Source: Clostridium sp. CAG:1024 (GTDB lineage Bacteria; Bacillota; Clostridia; Christensenellales; CAG-138). Taken from it: a stretch of 6,543 bases of DNA. The first letter of the stretch is position 1. Each line of letters opens with the position of its first letter. Shown piece after piece: positions 5,511 to 6,543 of the stretch. The notes under the pieces are model-generated. The model made no database searches. It saw only the letters and a list, made by a program, of their open reading frames with translations, and was not told the origin of the DNA. Location: positions 1 to 6,543 of the forward strand of contig HF985444.1 of the NCBI GenBank assembly GCA_000432015.1, in the 5' to 3' direction. The position numbers were made by a program, and so were the translations under genes.

Positions 5511-5563
5511 GCCCGCAGGAGGGAGCGCGGAAAGGGACGCGCTCCTGTCCATACGGGCGGGAG
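5511..5563 (-). terminator. Possible terminator or attenuator after the HTH_16 gene
   Basis: GGAGCGCG (5522-5529) and CGCGCTCC (5538-5545) form a perfect 8-bp stem with an 8-nt loop. On the minus strand an outer CCCGC...GCGGG pairing encloses it and is followed by CTTTTGG. It begins a few bases after the HTH_16 stop. The short T tract makes termination uncertain; partial read-through to the excisionase gene would fit an attenuator. Confidence 0.4.
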
Positions 5564-5565
5564 AG

Positions 5566-5811
5566 TTAGGCTATTAGCTTAAAGTTCAATATGCGGGTAA
5601 TGAGCTTCGTTTCCAGTCTGCGCCGCATTTCCTCGTCAACGCAAAGAACAGGCGTTCCGTTTTCATCGTAAAGCTGTCTTGTAGACAGCGCGGCGATATA
5701 GGCTGCATAATACTTCACTACGGCGTTGATCGCGTCCACATTGCCGTTTGTAGCTGCGGCTATGACGGGAAACGGCAGCAAATCGGGTTTTGCTTTTGGT
5801 TTATTCGCCAT
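5566..5811 (-). CDS. HTH_16 (helix-turn-helix domain) protein, Tn916 Orf8-like
   Basis: An 81-residue protein matching the small HTH_16-type family found in Tn916- and Tn1549-like elements. The core PFPVIAAATNGNVDAINAVV is at about residues 13-32, then YYAAYIAALSTR, a conserved acidic segment VDEEMRRRLETKL (58-70) and a hydrophobic end. The pattern resembles the N-terminal region of sigma-70 factors, and the partner gene upstream encodes a sigma region 4. The two may therefore form a split sigma-like factor, which is inference. The start ATG at 5811 lies inside the end of the sigma-like gene (11-bp overlap), with its own GGAGG 9 nt upstream, so the two are translationally coupled. In Tn916 the equivalents orf7 and orf8 act positively on transfer-gene expression. 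Confidence 0.85.
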   Translation of the reverse strand: MANKPKAKPDLLPFPVIAAATNGNVDAINAVVKYYAAYIAALSTRQLYDENGTPVLCVDEEMRRRLETKLITRILNFKLIA

Positions 5812-6232
5812 ATTGGTAATCCTCCAAATAGTCCTTCATCTGTTTGAGAGAGCTTGTCCGCTGATAACAGACCGTCCGACGTACCCGATCCAGGCAAGCG
5901 GCGATTTCACCATCGTTCATGCCAAGAAAGAAAGCCAAGAGAATGACATCGCGCTTTTCCTTTGGCAGATTAGAAAGCGCCTCGCCAACAGCCTCGCTTT
6001 TTACGAGGACATCGTATCCGGCAACGGTAAAGCAATAACATTCGGACGGATAGACATCTTCCATGCAAAGCCGATCCTGCTCTTTCTGCGACAGCTCCGA
6101 AAACGATTTTTCATTGCTACCGCGCCGCGCAAGCTCCTTCTTCTGCTTTTTCGCTTCACCTGCAATCACCAGTTTTGCAAAACGGTCAAACTGGTGCTGT
6201 ATGGTTGTCCGTTGGAAAGAAGATAGCTCCAA
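5801..6232 (-). CDS. Sigma-70 region 4-like protein, Tn916 Orf7-like
   Basis: A 143-residue protein with a charged N-terminal half (about 1-78) without recognised domain and a sigma-70 region 4 at about 83-137 (LSNLPKEKRDVILLAFFLGM, then NDGEIAACLDRVRRTVCYQR as the helix-turn-helix that would read a -35 element). It lacks a visible sigma region 2, so it probably needs a partner such as the overlapping HTH_16 product. The start is TTG at 6232, fixed by an AGGAGGT ribosome binding site 8 nt upstream; no ATG fits. A non-ATG start behind a strong binding site may lower expression. A terminator and a structured leader lie upstream, and no clear promoter is seen in the 300 bp before the gene. The family is clear; the role as element regulator is inferred from Tn916. 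Confidence 0.88.
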   Translation of the reverse strand: MELSSFQRTTIQHQFDRFAKLVIAGEAKKQKKELARRGSNEKSFSELSQKEQDRLCMEDVYPSECYCFTVAGYDVLVKSEAVGEALSNLPKEKRDVILLAFFLGMNDGEIAACLDRVRRTVCYQRTSSLKQMKDYLEDYQYGE

Positions 6233-6386
6233 GAGAGTTCACCTCCTTCCATCCCCACGGAAGCGGTGCATTTCCCCTTTCGCCCAATATCCCCCTCGAC
6301 GGGCGCGATTTTGGCAAAGTCCAATGAATCTTTTTGAAAAAAGTTTGAAATGCTGCTCTGTATATATCCGAACGAGTCGTTTTCAT
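6186..6386 (-). CDS. Possible 66-residue leader ORF before the sigma-like gene
   Basis: An ATG at 6386 has GGAGG 7 nt upstream, a good ribosome binding site. The reading frame runs 66 codons and overlaps the start of the sigma-like gene by 47 bp. The product is basic and aromatic and matches no family I recognise. A second frame across the same bases (stop at 6166) is also open but has no ribosome binding site. Translation of this ORF could be a regulatory device coupled to the sigma-like gene rather than a source of a working protein. Its ribosome binding site is buried in a long hairpin. Confidence 0.35.
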   Translation of the reverse strand: MKTTRSDIYRAAFQTFFKKIHWTLPKSRPSRGILGERGNAPLPWGWKEVNSLGAIFFPTDNHTAPV

Positions 6387-6392
6387 CTGTAA

Positions 6393-6443
6393 ACCTCCGT
6401 AAAAGCTTGATTTTCATGCGGGAAATCAAGAGAAAACGGAGGT
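6393..6443 (-). promoter_or_regulatory. Two-part leader hairpin masking a ribosome binding site
   Basis: The outer arms ACCTCCGT and ACGGAGGT (6393-6400 and 6436-6443) are perfect complements. The inner arms CTTGATTT (6406-6413) and AAATCAAG (6423-6430) are too, with a 9-nt loop, and a 5/5 internal loop separates the tiers. In the minus-strand RNA the 3' outer arm contains the GGAGG that serves the ATG at 6386, so the 5' arm acts as an anti-Shine-Dalgarno sequence. The design resembles a translational switch. Confidence 0.55.
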
Positions 6444-6469
6444 GAGCGGGCGCGCCGTGGAACCGGATG

Positions 6470-6512
6470 CAAACAAAAAGCGCCGTGAAACCATACGGCT
6501 TTCACAGCGCTT
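6470..6512 (-). terminator. Intrinsic terminator for a gene right of the window
   Basis: On the minus strand AAGCGC-U-GUGAAA pairs with UUUCAC-G-GCGCUU (6500-6512 with 6478-6490), a 13-bp stem with one U-G pair and a 9-nt loop, followed by TTTGTTTG. It would end transcription entering from beyond 6543 and so insulates the sigma-like operon or attenuates it. No coding end is discernible in the last 30 bases. Confidence 0.7.
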
Positions 6513-6543
6513 GGCAGACGGGTTTCATACTCCGTCATGCATT

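Larger units (their letters stand above)
5066..5565. other. Hairpin-rich non-coding stretch between HTH_16 and excisionase genes
   Basis: No convincing gene is visible. Several ORFs of about 50-100 codons are open on both strands (for example plus 5125-5310 and minus 5172-5369), but none has a ribosome binding site. The stretch is instead full of dyads: 5099-5105/5138-5144 (GCGGCGG/CCGCCGC), the palindromes 5261-5268 and 5292-5299, 5336-5340/5350-5354, 5365-5370/5379-5384, the 10-bp palindrome GCCGCGCGGC (5396-5405), a 31-bp near-palindrome (5462-5492) and an 8-bp stem (5522-5545). In Tn916 the small orf10 lies in the corresponding gap, so a short gene is not excluded. Confidence 0.55.
3467..6543 (-). 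mobile_element. Integration end of a Tn916/Tn1549-like integrative element (partial)
   Basis: The gene order sigma-70-like, HTH_16, excisionase-like and integrase, all on one strand with the integrase next to the attachment site, is the conserved regulatory and recombination end of Tn916-family integrative and conjugative elements in Firmicutes. Base composition changes from the GC-rich left part to a more AT-rich integrase region. No conjugation, relaxase or cargo gene is in view, so whether the element is self-transmissible cannot be judged. The left boundary is uncertain: it lies at the 3' part of the intact tRNA-Leu, or at 3241 in the split tRNA. The other end is outside the window. Confidence 0.75.

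Overview
The window looks like a chromosome-mobile element junction from a Gram-positive Clostridia-type bacterium. A Faecalibacterium/Oscillospirales-like gut lineage is a guess, not a demonstration. Support comes from strong AGGAGG ribosome binding sites, a tRNA-Leu with an encoded CCA end, sigma-A-type promoters, and a GC-rich host part joined to a less GC-rich cassette that resembles the integration end of Tn916/Tn1549-like elements.

Left part (1-3200, genes on the minus strand). A DUF2569-type four-helix membrane protein (2409-3041) has its own promoter. A second promoter at 2352-2380 drives a tight three-gene operon. It contains an alpha-oxoamine synthase with serine palmitoyltransferase-like motifs (1099-2274), a classical short-chain dehydrogenase/reductase (276-1079) and a small LysM protein (38-253). 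An acyl-CoA:amino-acid condensing enzyme followed by a ketone reductase is the logic of the first two steps of sphingoid-base or sulfonolipid synthesis. A long-chain amino-alcohol product is therefore a reasonable but unproven idea. An 8-bp inverted repeat overlaps the operon promoter.

Middle (3136-3580). A plus-strand promoter precedes the 5' half of a tRNA-Leu (3201-3241) that breaks off just after the anticodon loop. After a further 138 bp comes a complete tRNA-Leu(CAA) (3380-3466) with an intrinsic terminator. Copies of ATCCCTCC, plausible integrase arm sites, lie on both sides of the intact tRNA. This is the attachment region of the element, and its layout is unusual.

Right part (about 3467-6543, genes on the minus strand). 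In transcription order the cassette holds a terminator for a gene outside the window, a structured leader with a possible small ORF, a sigma-70 region-4 protein (TTG start), an overlapping HTH_16 protein, about 500 bp of hairpin-rich non-coding DNA, an excisionase-like winged-helix protein and a tyrosine integrase. The sigma/HTH_16 pair probably senses or sets expression of the element. The excisionase and integrase move it in and out of the tRNA-Leu site. Transfer and cargo genes would lie beyond 6543.
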